Numbered from the stretch's first letter, positions 17,188 to 25,343 are shown. The stretch: DNA of 36,770 nt from an uncultured Flavobacterium sp. (GCF_937967675.1 NZ_CALBSN010000158.1:1-36770); one strand, 5' to 3'. Made by a program: numbers and translations. The notes: generated by a model not told the origin, from the sequence alone.

Positions 17188-19146
17188 ATGAAATTATTTG
17201 ATTCAACATCTAAACGTTATCAATTATTATTGGGATTTTCAGCATGGTATTTGTTGTTTTCTTTTTTTATAAGAATTATCTTTTTATTCTGGCAACTCAA
17301 TGAGATAGATATTTCATTTTTATCCTTATTACGTATTCTTTTTACCGGAGTTTTTTTTGATTTAGGTGTTTTATCGTTTTTATATGTAATAAGTACGCTC
17401 TACATATTAATTATACCTAGTAAATTTATTGGTAAAAAATTAGACAGAATAACAATATATTCTAGTTTTATTTTGTCCTTACTCATATTTGTTTTTACTT
17501 TTTTTGCTGAAATTACTTTTTGGGACGAGTTTAAATGCCGATTTAACTTTGTTGCGGTAGACTATCTAATTTATACATTTGAGGTAGTTCAAAACATACA
17601 TGAATCGTATCCTTTGTACATTTTGCTTCCTTCGATTTTTTTAATTGTTGCAGTTATTTTTTACTTTTTTTATAAAAATAATTTTTTTAAAGAAACTTTC
17701 GAAGCTAAAATAACTGTCAAAAAACGAATTTTACCTTTTTTCATTTCACTCTGTTTGATGTTTTTTTTCGTCTTATTTATTCAAAATTCTGATGCTGAAT
17801 GGTCTAAAAACAGATATAACAATGAAATATCAAAAGCTGGTATTTATTCTTTCTTTGCTGAATTCAGAAACAATAAATTAGATTTTAAAACATTTTACCC
17901 ATTCATTTCTGATCAAGATGCATTTCAAATCATTCGTAATAATTTAACCGATGACAATATAAAGTTTGTTACTAATGATTTTTCTATTAAAAGAGAAATT
18001 TCAGATTCTTTAAATTCTGATGTTAGGCCAAATGTTATTTTTGTTTTAATGGAAAGCATGAGTGCTAGTTTTATGAGCGAATTTGGAAATGAAAAAAAAA
18101 TTACTCCATTTTTAGACAGTATTGCAAATCAAGGTATGTTTTTTAGAAATATACAAGCTACTGGAAATAGAACCGTTAGAGGAATGGAAGCAGTAACATT
18201 ATCTATTCCTCCAACTCCTGGACAAAGTATCGTAAAACGACCAAATAACTCTAATTTATATACAATTTCTAATGTTTTTAAGAGTAAAAACTATAAATGT
18301 AACTTTTTTTATGGAGGAGATGGTTATTTTGATAACATGAATGCTTTTTATGGTGGTAATGGTTTTGACATTTACGATAGAGGTAGAGGTAGTGTTTTAA
18401 GTGATGCTATAAAAACAACACGTAACAATATAGATGACAGCGAAGTTACCTTTGAAAATGCTTGGGGGATATGTGATGAAGATATTTACAATAAAATGAT
18501 TCAAGTAGCCGATTCATATCATAATAAAAAACAACCTTTTTTTAATTTTATTATGACTACTTCTAATCATAGACCTTATACTTATCCTGAAAATAAAATT
18601 GATATTCCTAGTGGAACAGGAAGAAATGGAGCAGTTAAATATTCTGATTATGCTTTAAAACAGATGTTAAAAAAGGCACAAACCAAGCCATGGTTTAAAA
18701 ATACAATTTTTGTTTTTGTAGCAGATCATTGTGCTAGTAGTGCTGGAAAAGATGAAATTGATGTAGAAAATTATCATATTCCAGCAATTATTTATGGTAA
18801 AAACCATATTAAACCAAATACCGTAGATGTTTTATGTAGTCAAATGGATATTTTTCCAACTTTATTTGGAGCTTTAAATTGGAGCTACACTTCAAACTTT
18901 TTTGGAAAAAATGTTTTGTCTAAAAATTATGAACAAAGAGCATTAATTGGAACATATCTAAAATTAGCACTAAAAAAAGAAGATAAGGTTATGATATTAT
19001 CCAATAAGAAATCGGGACATTATTATAAATGGGACAAAGGATCAAATAAATTATCGCCACTTCCTGTTAATAAAAAAGTTTTGGAAGAAACGATTTCCTG
19101 GTATCAGACTGCTGATTATTTATATTTAAATGGTAAATTGAAATAA
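17188..19146 (+). CDS. LTA synthase/MdoB-like membrane phosphotransferase (sulfatase fold)
   Basis: A 652-residue protein with five N-terminal transmembrane helices (about 10-215) and a periplasmic sulfatase/alkaline-phosphatase-fold domain (about 280-600). Metal and active-site residues are visible: E289 in V-L-M-E-S-M-S, likely nucleophile T329 in G-N-R-T-V-R-G, and D513-H514 in V-A-D-H. These correspond to the LtaS layout (Glu, nucleophilic Thr, Asp-His). Relatives transfer phosphoglycerol or phosphoethanolamine to glycans or lipids. A Gram-negative flavobacterium has no known lipoteichoic acid, so the acceptor is open: lipid A, a periplasmic glycan or a surface lipid are candidates. It has its own upstream region with TTCTTAA repeats and starts the metal/redox island. 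Confidence 0.88.
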   Translation: MKLFDSTSKRYQLLLGFSAWYLLFSFFIRIIFLFWQLNEIDISFLSLLRILFTGVFFDLGVLSFLYVISTLYILIIPSKFIGKKLDRITIYSSFILSLLIFVFTFFAEITFWDEFKCRFNFVAVDYLIYTFEVVQNIHESYPLYILLPSIFLIVAVIFYFFYKNNFFKETFEAKITVKKRILPFFISLCLMFFFVLFIQNSDAEWSKNRYNNEISKAGIYSFFAEFRNNKLDFKTFYPFISDQDAFQIIRNNLTDDNIKFVTNDFSIKREISDSLNSDVRPNVIFVLMESMSASFMSEFGNEKKITPFLDSIANQGMFFRNIQATGNRTVRGMEAVTLSIPPTPGQSIVKRPNNSNLYTISNVFKSKNYKCNFFYGGDGYFDNMNAFYGGNGFDIYDRGRGSVLSDAIKTTRNNIDDSEVTFENAWGICDEDIYNKMIQVADSYHNKKQPFFNFIMTTSNHRPYTYPENKIDIPSGTGRNGAVKYSDYALKQMLKKAQTKPWFKNTIFVFVADHCASSAGKDEIDVENYHIPAIIYGKNHIKPNTVDVLCSQMDIFPTLFGALNWSYTSNFFGKNVLSKNYEQRALIGTYLKLALKKEDKVMILSNKKSGHYYKWDKGSNKLSPLPVNKKVLEETISWYQTADYLYLNGKLK

Positions 19147-19148
19147 AC

Positions 19149-19209
19149 TTAATTTTTACTTAATGTAATCATTAGAAAACAATTATTTAAATCTATTGGA
19201 GTTTATTTG
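19149..19209 (+). promoter_or_regulatory. Candidate response-regulator box before the thioredoxin-ApbE operon
   Basis: Two copies of ACTTAAT start at 19147 and 19158, exactly 11 bases apart, directly after the sulfatase stop. A possible -7 box, TTTATTTG (19202-19209), is one base off TAnnTTTG and 25 bases before the thioredoxin start. The repeats share CTTAA and the 11-base period with the boxes at 17105-17152 and 25256-25284, but lie further from the -7 box. This is the weakest of the three sites. Confidence 0.3.
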
Positions 19210-19233
19210 TATAGAAATTAAAAAATAAAAAAA

Positions 19234-19668
19234 ATGAAAAAATTATTTTTAAGTATCCTATTGTTGTTTTCAGCCTTTAGTTTTTCACAAGATTGGAAAT
19301 ATAATTTTGAAGAAGCCAAAAAAATAGCTTCGGAGGAAGGTAAAAATATTATTATAGTTTTTTCTGGTTCTGATTGGTGTGCACCATGTATCAAATTAGA
19401 TAAAAATATTTGGCAATCTGAAGTTTTTCAAAAAGAAGCTTCTAAAGAATGGATAATTGTAAGAGCTGATTTTCCTCGAAAAAAAGCAAATACTTTATCA
19501 AAAGAGCAAACAGAGCACAACAGAATGTTAGCTGATAAATTTAATCAAGAAGGGAGTTTTCCTTTAGTTGTTATTCTTGACAAAAATGGGAAATTATTAG
19601 GAAAAATGGGATTCAAAAACGTATCCCCTGAAGAGTATATTAAAATGATTCATGCTTTTGACAAATAA
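19234..19668 (+). CDS. Periplasmic thioredoxin-like protein
   Basis: A 144-residue protein with a signal peptide (1-19, ending FSQ) and a thioredoxin fold whose active site is C49-A-P-C52, in G-S-D-W-C-A-P-C. The cis-proline segment lies in G-S-F-P-L-V-V-I. The opening W-K-Y-N-F-E-E-A-K-K-I-A resembles the thioredoxin_7/DsbD-gamma-like group. It should reduce or isomerise disulfides, or protect cysteines, in the periplasm. The stop codon overlaps the ApbE start (TAATG), so the two are translationally coupled. A Cys-rich lipoprotein encoded two genes on (C-G-C near its end) is a natural substrate candidate, but this is inference. Confidence 0.9.
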   Translation: MKKLFLSILLLFSAFSFSQDWKYNFEEAKKIASEEGKNIIIVFSGSDWCAPCIKLDKNIWQSEVFQKEASKEWIIVRADFPRKKANTLSKEQTEHNRMLADKFNQEGSFPLVVILDKNGKLLGKMGFKNVSPEEYIKMIHAFDK

Positions 19669-20651
19669 TGAGAAATAGTTTTTTCATATTACTTGTAGTT
19701 ATTTCATCACAACTATACAGCCAACAACTTTTTAAGAAAAAGCAAAGTTTGTTGGGAAGTCCATTCGAAATTACAGTTATCGCTAAAGATTCAATTGAAG
19801 GTAATTATTTTAACAATTTAGCTATTTCTGAAGTAAAAAGAATTGAAAATTTAATTTCAGATTGGATACCATCATCTCAAATTTCTAAAGTCAATCAAAA
19901 TGCTGGAATATCACCAGTTAAAGTAGATATAGAAGTATTTGAATTAGTTGAAAGAGCCGTTAAGATTTCTAAATTAACTTCTGGAGCATTTGATATTAGT
20001 TATGCCTCAATGGATAAAATATGGAAATTTGATGGCAGTATGAAAGAAATGCCATCTGAAGAAGCAATTAAGAAATCAGTTGAAAAAGTAGGCTATCAAA
20101 ATATAATTTTGGCCCCTAATGAGCAAACAATTTTTTTAAAAAATAAGGGGATGAAATTGGGACTTGGAGGAATTGGTCAAGGATATATTGCTGATAAAAT
20201 TAAATATCTACTTCAAGAAAAAGGTTGCCAATCTGGATTAGTTAATGTTTCTGGAGATATTAATACTTGGGGAAAACAATTGGACGGAAGCTCATGGACA
20301 GTAGGTATTGTTAACCCAATGAATAAAAATAAAGTATTTGCCACTTTTCCACTCGATGATAGTGCAGTTGAAACTTCAGGAAGTTATGAAAAATATGTAT
20401 CTTTTAATGGAAAACGATATTCACACATTATAGATCCAAGAACGGGATATCCTGCAACAGGTATTATAAGTGTATCTGTTTTTGCTAAGCAAACAGAAAT
20501 TGCTGATGCACTTGCTACAGGAATATTTGTTTTGGGAGTAGAAGTAGGTATCGATTTAGTAAATCAATTAAAAGGAATAGAATGTATTATAGTGGATGAC
20601 AAAGGAGGAATTCACGTATCAAAAAATATAGACATCAAAAAATATCAATAG
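19668..20651 (+). CDS. apbE: FAD:protein FMN transferase (ApbE family)
   Basis: ApbE attaches FMN covalently from FAD to a Thr or Ser of target proteins outside the cytoplasm, or hydrolyses FAD. The 327-residue sequence has a signal peptide (1-19, ending YSQ). Family motifs are L-G-G-I-G-Q-G-Y-I-A-D-K, V-S-G-D-I-N-T-W-G, the E-T-S-G-S-Y-E motif, H-I-I-D-P-R-T-G-Y-P, and A-D-A-L-A-T-G near the C-terminus, which holds the metal-binding Asp. No NqrC, RnfG or FMN_bind protein is encoded nearby, so its target is not obvious. It sits between thioredoxin (1-base overlap) and the DUF4266 gene (1-base gap), so these three are almost certainly one operon. Confidence 0.93.
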   Translation: MRNSFFILLVVISSQLYSQQLFKKKQSLLGSPFEITVIAKDSIEGNYFNNLAISEVKRIENLISDWIPSSQISKVNQNAGISPVKVDIEVFELVERAVKISKLTSGAFDISYASMDKIWKFDGSMKEMPSEEAIKKSVEKVGYQNIILAPNEQTIFLKNKGMKLGLGGIGQGYIADKIKYLLQEKGCQSGLVNVSGDINTWGKQLDGSSWTVGIVNPMNKNKVFATFPLDDSAVETSGSYEKYVSFNGKRYSHIIDPRTGYPATGIISVSVFAKQTEIADALATGIFVLGVEVGIDLVNQLKGIECIIVDDKGGIHVSKNIDIKKYQ

Positions 20652-20652
20652 T

Positions 20653-20862
20653 ATGAAAAAATTTATAATCGTTTTTTTAATTTTTATAGGAGTATCTTCT
20701 TGCAATTCTGTTAAAGAATATGATAAACAATATATTAATGACCCTGATATGAAATTGTCAGCAAGAGCTTCTGAGCGATATGAAACAACTTTTCAAGTAT
20801 ATAGAGAAGCTGCTTCTGGAGCTAATGGAGGAAAGACAGGTGGAGGTTGTGGATGTAATTAA
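20653..20862 (+). CDS. DUF4266 lipoprotein with Gly/Cys-rich tail
   Basis: A 69-residue lipoprotein. The signal ends V-S-S-C17, the lipidated cysteine. The short mature part has an R-A-S-E-R-Y-E-T-T-F-Q-V-Y-R-E-A-A segment and ends in G-G-G-C-G-C-N. That Cys-Gly-Cys end with a preceding glycine-rich stretch matches what I recall of the DUF4266 family. Function is unknown. The two tail cysteines could bind a metal, be a thioredoxin substrate, or carry a modification. The canonical flavinylation motifs of NqrC/FMN_bind targets are not present. It lies between apbE and the DUF3570 gene with gaps of 1 and 11 bases, a grouping I believe also occurs in other phyla. Confidence 0.85.
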   Translation: MKKFIIVFLIFIGVSSCNSVKEYDKQYINDPDMKLSARASERYETTFQVYREAASGANGGKTGGGCGCN

Positions 20863-20873
20863 TATAACTAATA

Positions 20874-22310
20874 ATGAAGAATAAAATTATTTTATTACTT
20901 GTCTTAATTAGCAATTATGCTTTTTCACAAGTAGCAGATTCTACAAAAATTACTTATAAAAAACGTGTTTTAGAAACAATTGAAGTTGATTTCCTACTAA
21001 GTTACTATAAGCAAGATGGTGTTCACTCTTCTGTATCTGGTGGTATGGGTTCAGAAAAGTTAACCGATTTAGCATCAAATATTGTCGTTGCTATACCTTT
21101 AAATGATGATGATGTTTTAACTGTTGATATGGGATTATCAGCTTACACATCAGCATCCTCTAGTAATATAAATCCATTTAATGCTACAGGAGCTTCTGGA
21201 GGTGATGATGATGATGATGATGATGATAGAGCTAATACAGGCCCTTATGGTACTCCTTGGCAAGCTTCATCTGGTGCATCGGCTCAAGATGTATTGGGAA
21301 CTGCTGTAATAAATTATAGTCACAGTTCAGATGACAGGAATCTAATCTGGAATGCAGATGTTTCATTTTCAAATGAATATGACTATACTTCATTTGGTTT
21401 TGGTGGTGGAATAAGTAAATTATTTAATAATAAAAACTCTGAAGTTAGCATCAAAGGAAATGTTTATTTAGATCAATGGAGACCAATATATCCGACAGAA
21501 TTACACGAATATGGTGTTTATGGTAATAATTTTCAAAACCAAGGTTATTTTCAAGGTGTTGACATAATAGACCAAAATGGATTAACTTCCAATAGTTATT
21601 TACCTTCTTCATTTGAACAGTGGAAAACAACGAATAGAAATTCATATGCTGCTTCATTTGGTTTTTCCCAAGTTGCTACAAAAAAAATGCAATTTTCAAT
21701 ATTTTTTGATCTTTTGCAGCAAGAAGGTATGCTATCAACACCTTATCATAGAGTTTATTTTGCTGATAAAGCTAATTACTATATTGGTCAGGCTCAATAT
21801 ATTCCAGTATATGAATCATCTCAAAATAAAGGGGTTTATCAGTTAGCCGATGATATAGAACGTTTACCAGGAACTCGCTTTAAATTACCATTTGGAGGTA
21901 GATTAAATTATTATTTAAATGAAAGGTTTTCATTGAGAACATATTATAGATATTATTGGGACGATTGGGGAATCACATCTCATACTGCTAGTTTAGAGTT
22001 ACCTATTAAATTATCAGATAAATTTACTGTATTTCCAATGTATCGATATTATGTACAAAATCAATCTAAATATTTTGCACCTTATGAAACTCATTTATCA
22101 ACTGAAAAGTTTTATACTTCTGATTATGATTTATCTAGTTTTAGTGCAAATCAATATGGTTTTGGGATTGGGTATACCGATATTCTAACTAATGCGAAAA
22201 TTTGGAAATTTGGATTAAAAAGTATAGATTTTAGATTCAATCATTATGATAGAAATGATGGTTTAAATGCTAATATTATCACTTTTGGAATTAAATTTGT
22301 GGAACAATAA
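20874..22310 (+). CDS. DUF3570 protein, probable outer-membrane beta-barrel
   Basis: The protein has 478 residues with a signal peptide (about 1-18, ending FSQ). The mature part is rich in alternating aromatic and polar strands (for example L-R-T-Y-Y-R-Y-Y-W-D-D-W) and ends in F-G-I-K-F-V-E-Q, as in outer-membrane barrels. This fits the DUF3570 family. A run of eight Asp (residues 111-118), encoded by a GAT repeat at 21204-21227, lies in a predicted loop after G-A-S-G-G and could bind cations. It follows the DUF4266 lipoprotein by 11 bases, suggesting that the two act together, perhaps with the lipoprotein as ligand or plug. Function is unknown. Confidence 0.85.
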   Translation: MKNKIILLLVLISNYAFSQVADSTKITYKKRVLETIEVDFLLSYYKQDGVHSSVSGGMGSEKLTDLASNIVVAIPLNDDDVLTVDMGLSAYTSASSSNINPFNATGASGGDDDDDDDDRANTGPYGTPWQASSGASAQDVLGTAVINYSHSSDDRNLIWNADVSFSNEYDYTSFGFGGGISKLFNNKNSEVSIKGNVYLDQWRPIYPTELHEYGVYGNNFQNQGYFQGVDIIDQNGLTSNSYLPSSFEQWKTTNRNSYAASFGFSQVATKKMQFSIFFDLLQQEGMLSTPYHRVYFADKANYYIGQAQYIPVYESSQNKGVYQLADDIERLPGTRFKLPFGGRLNYYLNERFSLRTYYRYYWDDWGITSHTASLELPIKLSDKFTVFPMYRYYVQNQSKYFAPYETHLSTEKFYTSDYDLSSFSANQYGFGIGYTDILTNAKIWKFGLKSIDFRFNHYDRNDGLNANIITFGIKFVEQ

Positions 22311-22322
22311 TCTAATTTAATT

Positions 22323-22988
22323 ATGCACATTCTAATAGTGGAAGACGAAAAAGGTATTGTTGACTTCTTAAAACAAGGTTTAGAAGAAGAAGGATATACC
22401 ATTTCATCTGCTTCAGATGGTGAAGAAGGATTGAGAAAAGCAATTGAATTTCCAATAGATTTAGTTTTATTAGATTGGATGTTACCCAAAATGCAAGGAA
22501 TTGATGTTTGTAAAAATATTCGATTACAAAAAAGTAATTTGCCTATTATTTTCTTAACCGCCAAAGATACAGTTCAAGAAACGATTGAAGGATTAAAAGC
22601 AGGAGCGAATGATTACATAAAGAAACCGTTTTCATTTGAAGAATTATTAGAGCGTATAAAAATTCATTTTCGCACAAAAGATGAAGTTAAAATTTTAAAG
22701 CTTGGAAATATTACCTTAGACAAATCAAAATTTCAGGTTTTTGTTGATAATAAAGAAGTATCTTTGACACAAAGAGAATTTGAGTTACTCGAATATTTAA
22801 TTAAAAATAAAGGTCAGGTTTGTACAAGAACCAATATTATTGAAGACGTTTGGGACATTCATTTTGAATATGATACAGGAGTTATCGATGTGTTCATGAA
22901 TGCTATTCGTAAAAAACTAAACCTATCAAAAGATCAAGAATTAATTAAAACCATTAGGGGAGTAGGGTATATCGCAAACGAAATTTAG
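22323..22988 (+). CDS. OmpR-family response regulator, metal-responsive type
   Basis: The protein has 221 residues. An N-terminal receiver domain has acidic residues in E-D-E, the phosphorylation site D51 in L-L-D-W-M-L-P, a T in L-T-A-K, and K in I-K-K-P-F-S-F. The C-terminal winged-helix DNA-binding domain (about 125-220) has L-T-Q-R-E-F-E-L-L-E-Y-L and a typical T-I-R-G-V-G-Y end. It resembles CusR/CopR-type regulators of metal efflux. It follows the DUF3570 gene by 12 bases and precedes a CDF exporter gene by one base, with the kinase gene after that. The CTTAA direct repeats upstream of three nearby transcription units are its likely binding sites. Confidence 0.93.
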   Translation: MHILIVEDEKGIVDFLKQGLEEEGYTISSASDGEEGLRKAIEFPIDLVLLDWMLPKMQGIDVCKNIRLQKSNLPIIFLTAKDTVQETIEGLKAGANDYIKKPFSFEELLERIKIHFRTKDEVKILKLGNITLDKSKFQVFVDNKEVSLTQREFELLEYLIKNKGQVCTRTNIIEDVWDIHFEYDTGVIDVFMNAIRKKLNLSKDQELIKTIRGVGYIANEI

Positions 22989-22989
22989 C

Positions 22990-23874
22990 ATGCCAAACAC
23001 AGAAAAAGCAATTAAAGCAACATATTTTAGTATCATTGGAAATACATTATTAGCCTTAATAAAAGGTATTACAGGATATTTTGGAAATTCTTATGCTCTG
23101 ATTGCCGATGCTATTGAATCAACGGCAGATGTTTTTGCTTCTTTTTTAGTACTTTTTGGCATAAAATATTCGAACAAACCCGCAGATGAAAATCATCCTT
23201 ACGGTCACGGTAGAGCAGAACCTTTAGTTACCTTTCTAGTTGTTGGATTTTTAATTACTTCTGCCACCATTATTGCTTACGAAAGTTTTCAAAATATTCA
23301 AAATCCTCATGAACTTCCTAAACCTTTTACGCTATTTGTTTTAGGTGCTATTATTCTCTGGAAAGAAATTTCATTTCAAATAGTAATGAAACGAAGTATT
23401 GAAACTAATAGTAGTGCTCTTAAAGCTGATGCTTGGCACCATAGAAGCGATGCAATAACCTCAGTTGCCGCATTTATTGGGATTTCAATTGCGCTATTTT
23501 TTGGAAAAGGATATGAATCAGCTGATGATTGGGCAGCTTTATTAGCATCTGGCTTTATCTTATACAATTGTTATAAAATATTTCGTCCGGCTTTGGGTGA
23601 AATTATGGACGAACATTTATATCATGACTTGGAGGCTGAAATAAAAAGAATCTCTCAAACAGTAAAAGGTGTTATATGCATTGAAAAGTGTTTTATAAGA
23701 AAAGCTGGAATGAAATTTCATGTAGATTTACATGTTATGGTAGATGGTAATAAATCGGTTAAAGAAGGACATGACATTGCCCATCTTTTAAAAGATACTT
23801 TACGAAAAGAACTTCTTGAATTAGGCCATGTATTAATTCATATTGAGCCTAATTTTGAATCAATAGAACGTTAA
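22990..23874 (+). CDS. Cation diffusion facilitator (CDF) metal exporter
   Basis: A 294-residue inner-membrane antiporter that exports divalent metals (Zn, Co, Cd, Fe or Mn) for protons. Six helices span about 10-205. Metal-site residues are visible: D40 in I-A-D-A-I-E-S-T-A-D in helix 2 and the H-x3-D motif in D-A-W-H-H-R-S-D-A of helix 5. The N-H-P-Y-G-H-G-R motif is conserved, and the cytosolic C-terminal domain (about 210-294) has H-V-D-L-H-V. The gene lies between the regulator and the kinase with gaps of 1 and 2 bases, an unusual insertion into a two-component pair. This strongly suggests that the signalling system senses a metal the CDF protein exports. Confidence 0.93.
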   Translation: MPNTEKAIKATYFSIIGNTLLALIKGITGYFGNSYALIADAIESTADVFASFLVLFGIKYSNKPADENHPYGHGRAEPLVTFLVVGFLITSATIIAYESFQNIQNPHELPKPFTLFVLGAIILWKEISFQIVMKRSIETNSSALKADAWHHRSDAITSVAAFIGISIALFFGKGYESADDWAALLASGFILYNCYKIFRPALGEIMDEHLYHDLEAEIKRISQTVKGVICIEKCFIRKAGMKFHVDLHVMVDGNKSVKEGHDIAHLLKDTLRKELLELGHVLIHIEPNFESIER

Positions 23875-23876
23875 TT

Positions 23877-25265
23877 ATGTTTTCTTTTTCATTTAAAAAT
23901 AGGATAGCTTTTAACTATATTGTAAGTGGTTCATTTCTTATAGCGGTGGTATTTGTTTTTATTTATAGTGTTGTTAAATATAGTGTTAACAATCATATTA
24001 ATGAAGAAATTCAAGAAGAATTAAACAAACACTTAAACGATATTTCAACCGATTCTAATGACACCTATTTAATTCAAGTAGATCAATGGAGAGCTAGAGA
24101 GCATAATTCAATAAGTGTAAATCCTGTTTTTGTTGAATTCTATGATAACCACAAAGAAATAATAGATAAATCACCAAATCTTAAAAATTCCAACATTCAA
24201 CTTTTAAACAATGTAAATAATAAGTTTATTGATACTAAATTAAATAGTATTCCCATTCGACAAATTCAGACACCTATTATTAATAAAGGTAAAATTGTTG
24301 GGTATTTAGTTGTAGCGATGTCTTTGGAAGATTTTCAAATTGTATTAATTTTAAAAAATATACTTTTAATTACTTTTCCTCTGATTTTAATATTACTGTT
24401 TTTAATTGCAAGATTTTTTGCGGGTAAAAGTATTAAACCGGTGCAAACTATTATAGAAACATCTAGTCAAATTACTAAAGATAATTTAAAAACAAGAATT
24501 CCATTACCATTTAATAAAGATGAATTATATGTGTTATCAGAAAATATTAATCATCTTTTAGATCGAGTTGAAAATGCAATCGATCGTGAAAAGCAGTTTA
24601 CTTCAGATGCTTCTCATGAGTTAAGAACACCTTTAGCAGTAATTAAAGGAACTTTAGAAGTTTTAATACGAAAACCAAGAAATCAGCAAGAATACGAAGA
24701 AAGAATTCAGTTTTGTGTTTCAGAAGTAGATCGATTGAATCATATGGTAGACCAACTTTTACTATTGGCCCGATTTGAAAATCAAAAGCAAAATATTAAG
24801 AAAGAAACCATTTATCTAAATGCTCTTATTTTAGATAATCTTATCCGATTCTCAGACAAAATTGATAACAAAAAAATAAAAATTATAACATCGTTTAATG
24901 ATGATTATTACATCAATTCGGACAATTATTTAATTTCAATTATTTTTAGTAATTTGATATCTAATGCTATAAAATATTCTAATAATGAAACAGATCTTAC
25001 TATAAAACTTTTTGAAGATAACAATTCCATTTTATTTTCTTTGTCAGATAAAGGGATGGGTATTGCTGCAACAGATATTGATAAAATTTTTACTTCTTTT
25101 TTTAGATCCGATGTAGTAAATCATTCTGAAATTAAAGGAACTGGTTTGGGATTATCTATAGTTAAAAGATTATGCGATTTACTGAAAATAGAAATTACTC
25201 TAACTAGTGAAATCAATAAAGGAACCACATTTATATTAAGATTTCCTGAAGTAAACCTTAAGTAG
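23877..25265 (+). CDS. Sensor histidine kinase of the metal-response system
   Basis: A 462-residue membrane kinase. Two helices (about 10-31 and 155-180) flank a periplasmic sensor of about 125 residues that contains a few His (in N-N-H-I-N-E-E and N-K-H-L-N-D) but no Met- or Cys-rich copper site. A HAMP domain follows (about 182-235). The HisKA domain has phospho-acceptor H247 in S-D-A-S-H-E-L-R-T-P. The ATPase domain has an N-box (S-N-L-I-S-N-A-I-K-Y-S) and G boxes (D-K-G-M-G-I and G-T-G-L-G-L-S-I). Overall it resembles CusS-type kinases, and its partner is the regulator at 22323. The two are separated by the CDF gene. Confidence 0.93.
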   Translation: MFSFSFKNRIAFNYIVSGSFLIAVVFVFIYSVVKYSVNNHINEEIQEELNKHLNDISTDSNDTYLIQVDQWRAREHNSISVNPVFVEFYDNHKEIIDKSPNLKNSNIQLLNNVNNKFIDTKLNSIPIRQIQTPIINKGKIVGYLVVAMSLEDFQIVLILKNILLITFPLILILLFLIARFFAGKSIKPVQTIIETSSQITKDNLKTRIPLPFNKDELYVLSENINHLLDRVENAIDREKQFTSDASHELRTPLAVIKGTLEVLIRKPRNQQEYEERIQFCVSEVDRLNHMVDQLLLLARFENQKQNIKKETIYLNALILDNLIRFSDKIDNKKIKIITSFNDDYYINSDNYLISIIFSNLISNAIKYSNNETDLTIKLFEDNNSILFSLSDKGMGIAATDIDKIFTSFFRSDVVNHSEIKGTGLGLSIVKRLCDLLKIEITLTSEINKGTTFILRFPEVNLK

Positions 25266-25302
25266 TTCTTAAGTTAATTCTTATAAACTATCTTTACATT
25301 TG
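25256..25302 (+). promoter_or_regulatory. Promoter of the pump operon with response-regulator box
   Basis: TACATTTG (25295-25302) is a perfect Bacteroidetes -7 box, 42 bases before the ATG at 25344. The -33 region has no TTG. Instead it carries direct repeats: CCTTAAG (25256-25262), TTCTTAAG (25266-25273) and TTCTTAT (25278-25284), with core starts at 25258, 25269 and 25281. The last repeat ends about 10 bases before the -7 box. This matches the layout before 17188 (repeats, then a -7 box 11 bases on). The first repeat overlaps the end of the kinase gene. Confidence 0.5.
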
Positions 25303-25321
25303 TATTGTAGTTTTTAGTAAT

Positions 25322-25338
25322 TTTAAGAACTTCTTAAA
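25322..25338 (+). promoter_or_regulatory. Inverted repeat in the leader of the pump operon
   Basis: TTTAAGAA and TTCTTAAA are perfectly inverted around a single C and lie five bases before the ATG at 25344. The arms contain the same TTCTTAA sequence as the upstream direct repeats. It could be an additional operator downstream of the start site, or a small RNA hairpin near the translation start. The arms are very AT-rich, so a stable hairpin is doubtful. Confidence 0.4.
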
Positions 25339-25343
25339 TTATA

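Noticed and set aside
20874..22310. Flavinylation site in the DUF3570 protein (TGAS and SGAS stretches near residues 105-140)
   Set aside because: These resemble the start of the FMN_bind motif but lack the later Ser/Thr at the expected place, so covalent FMN attachment cannot be claimed.
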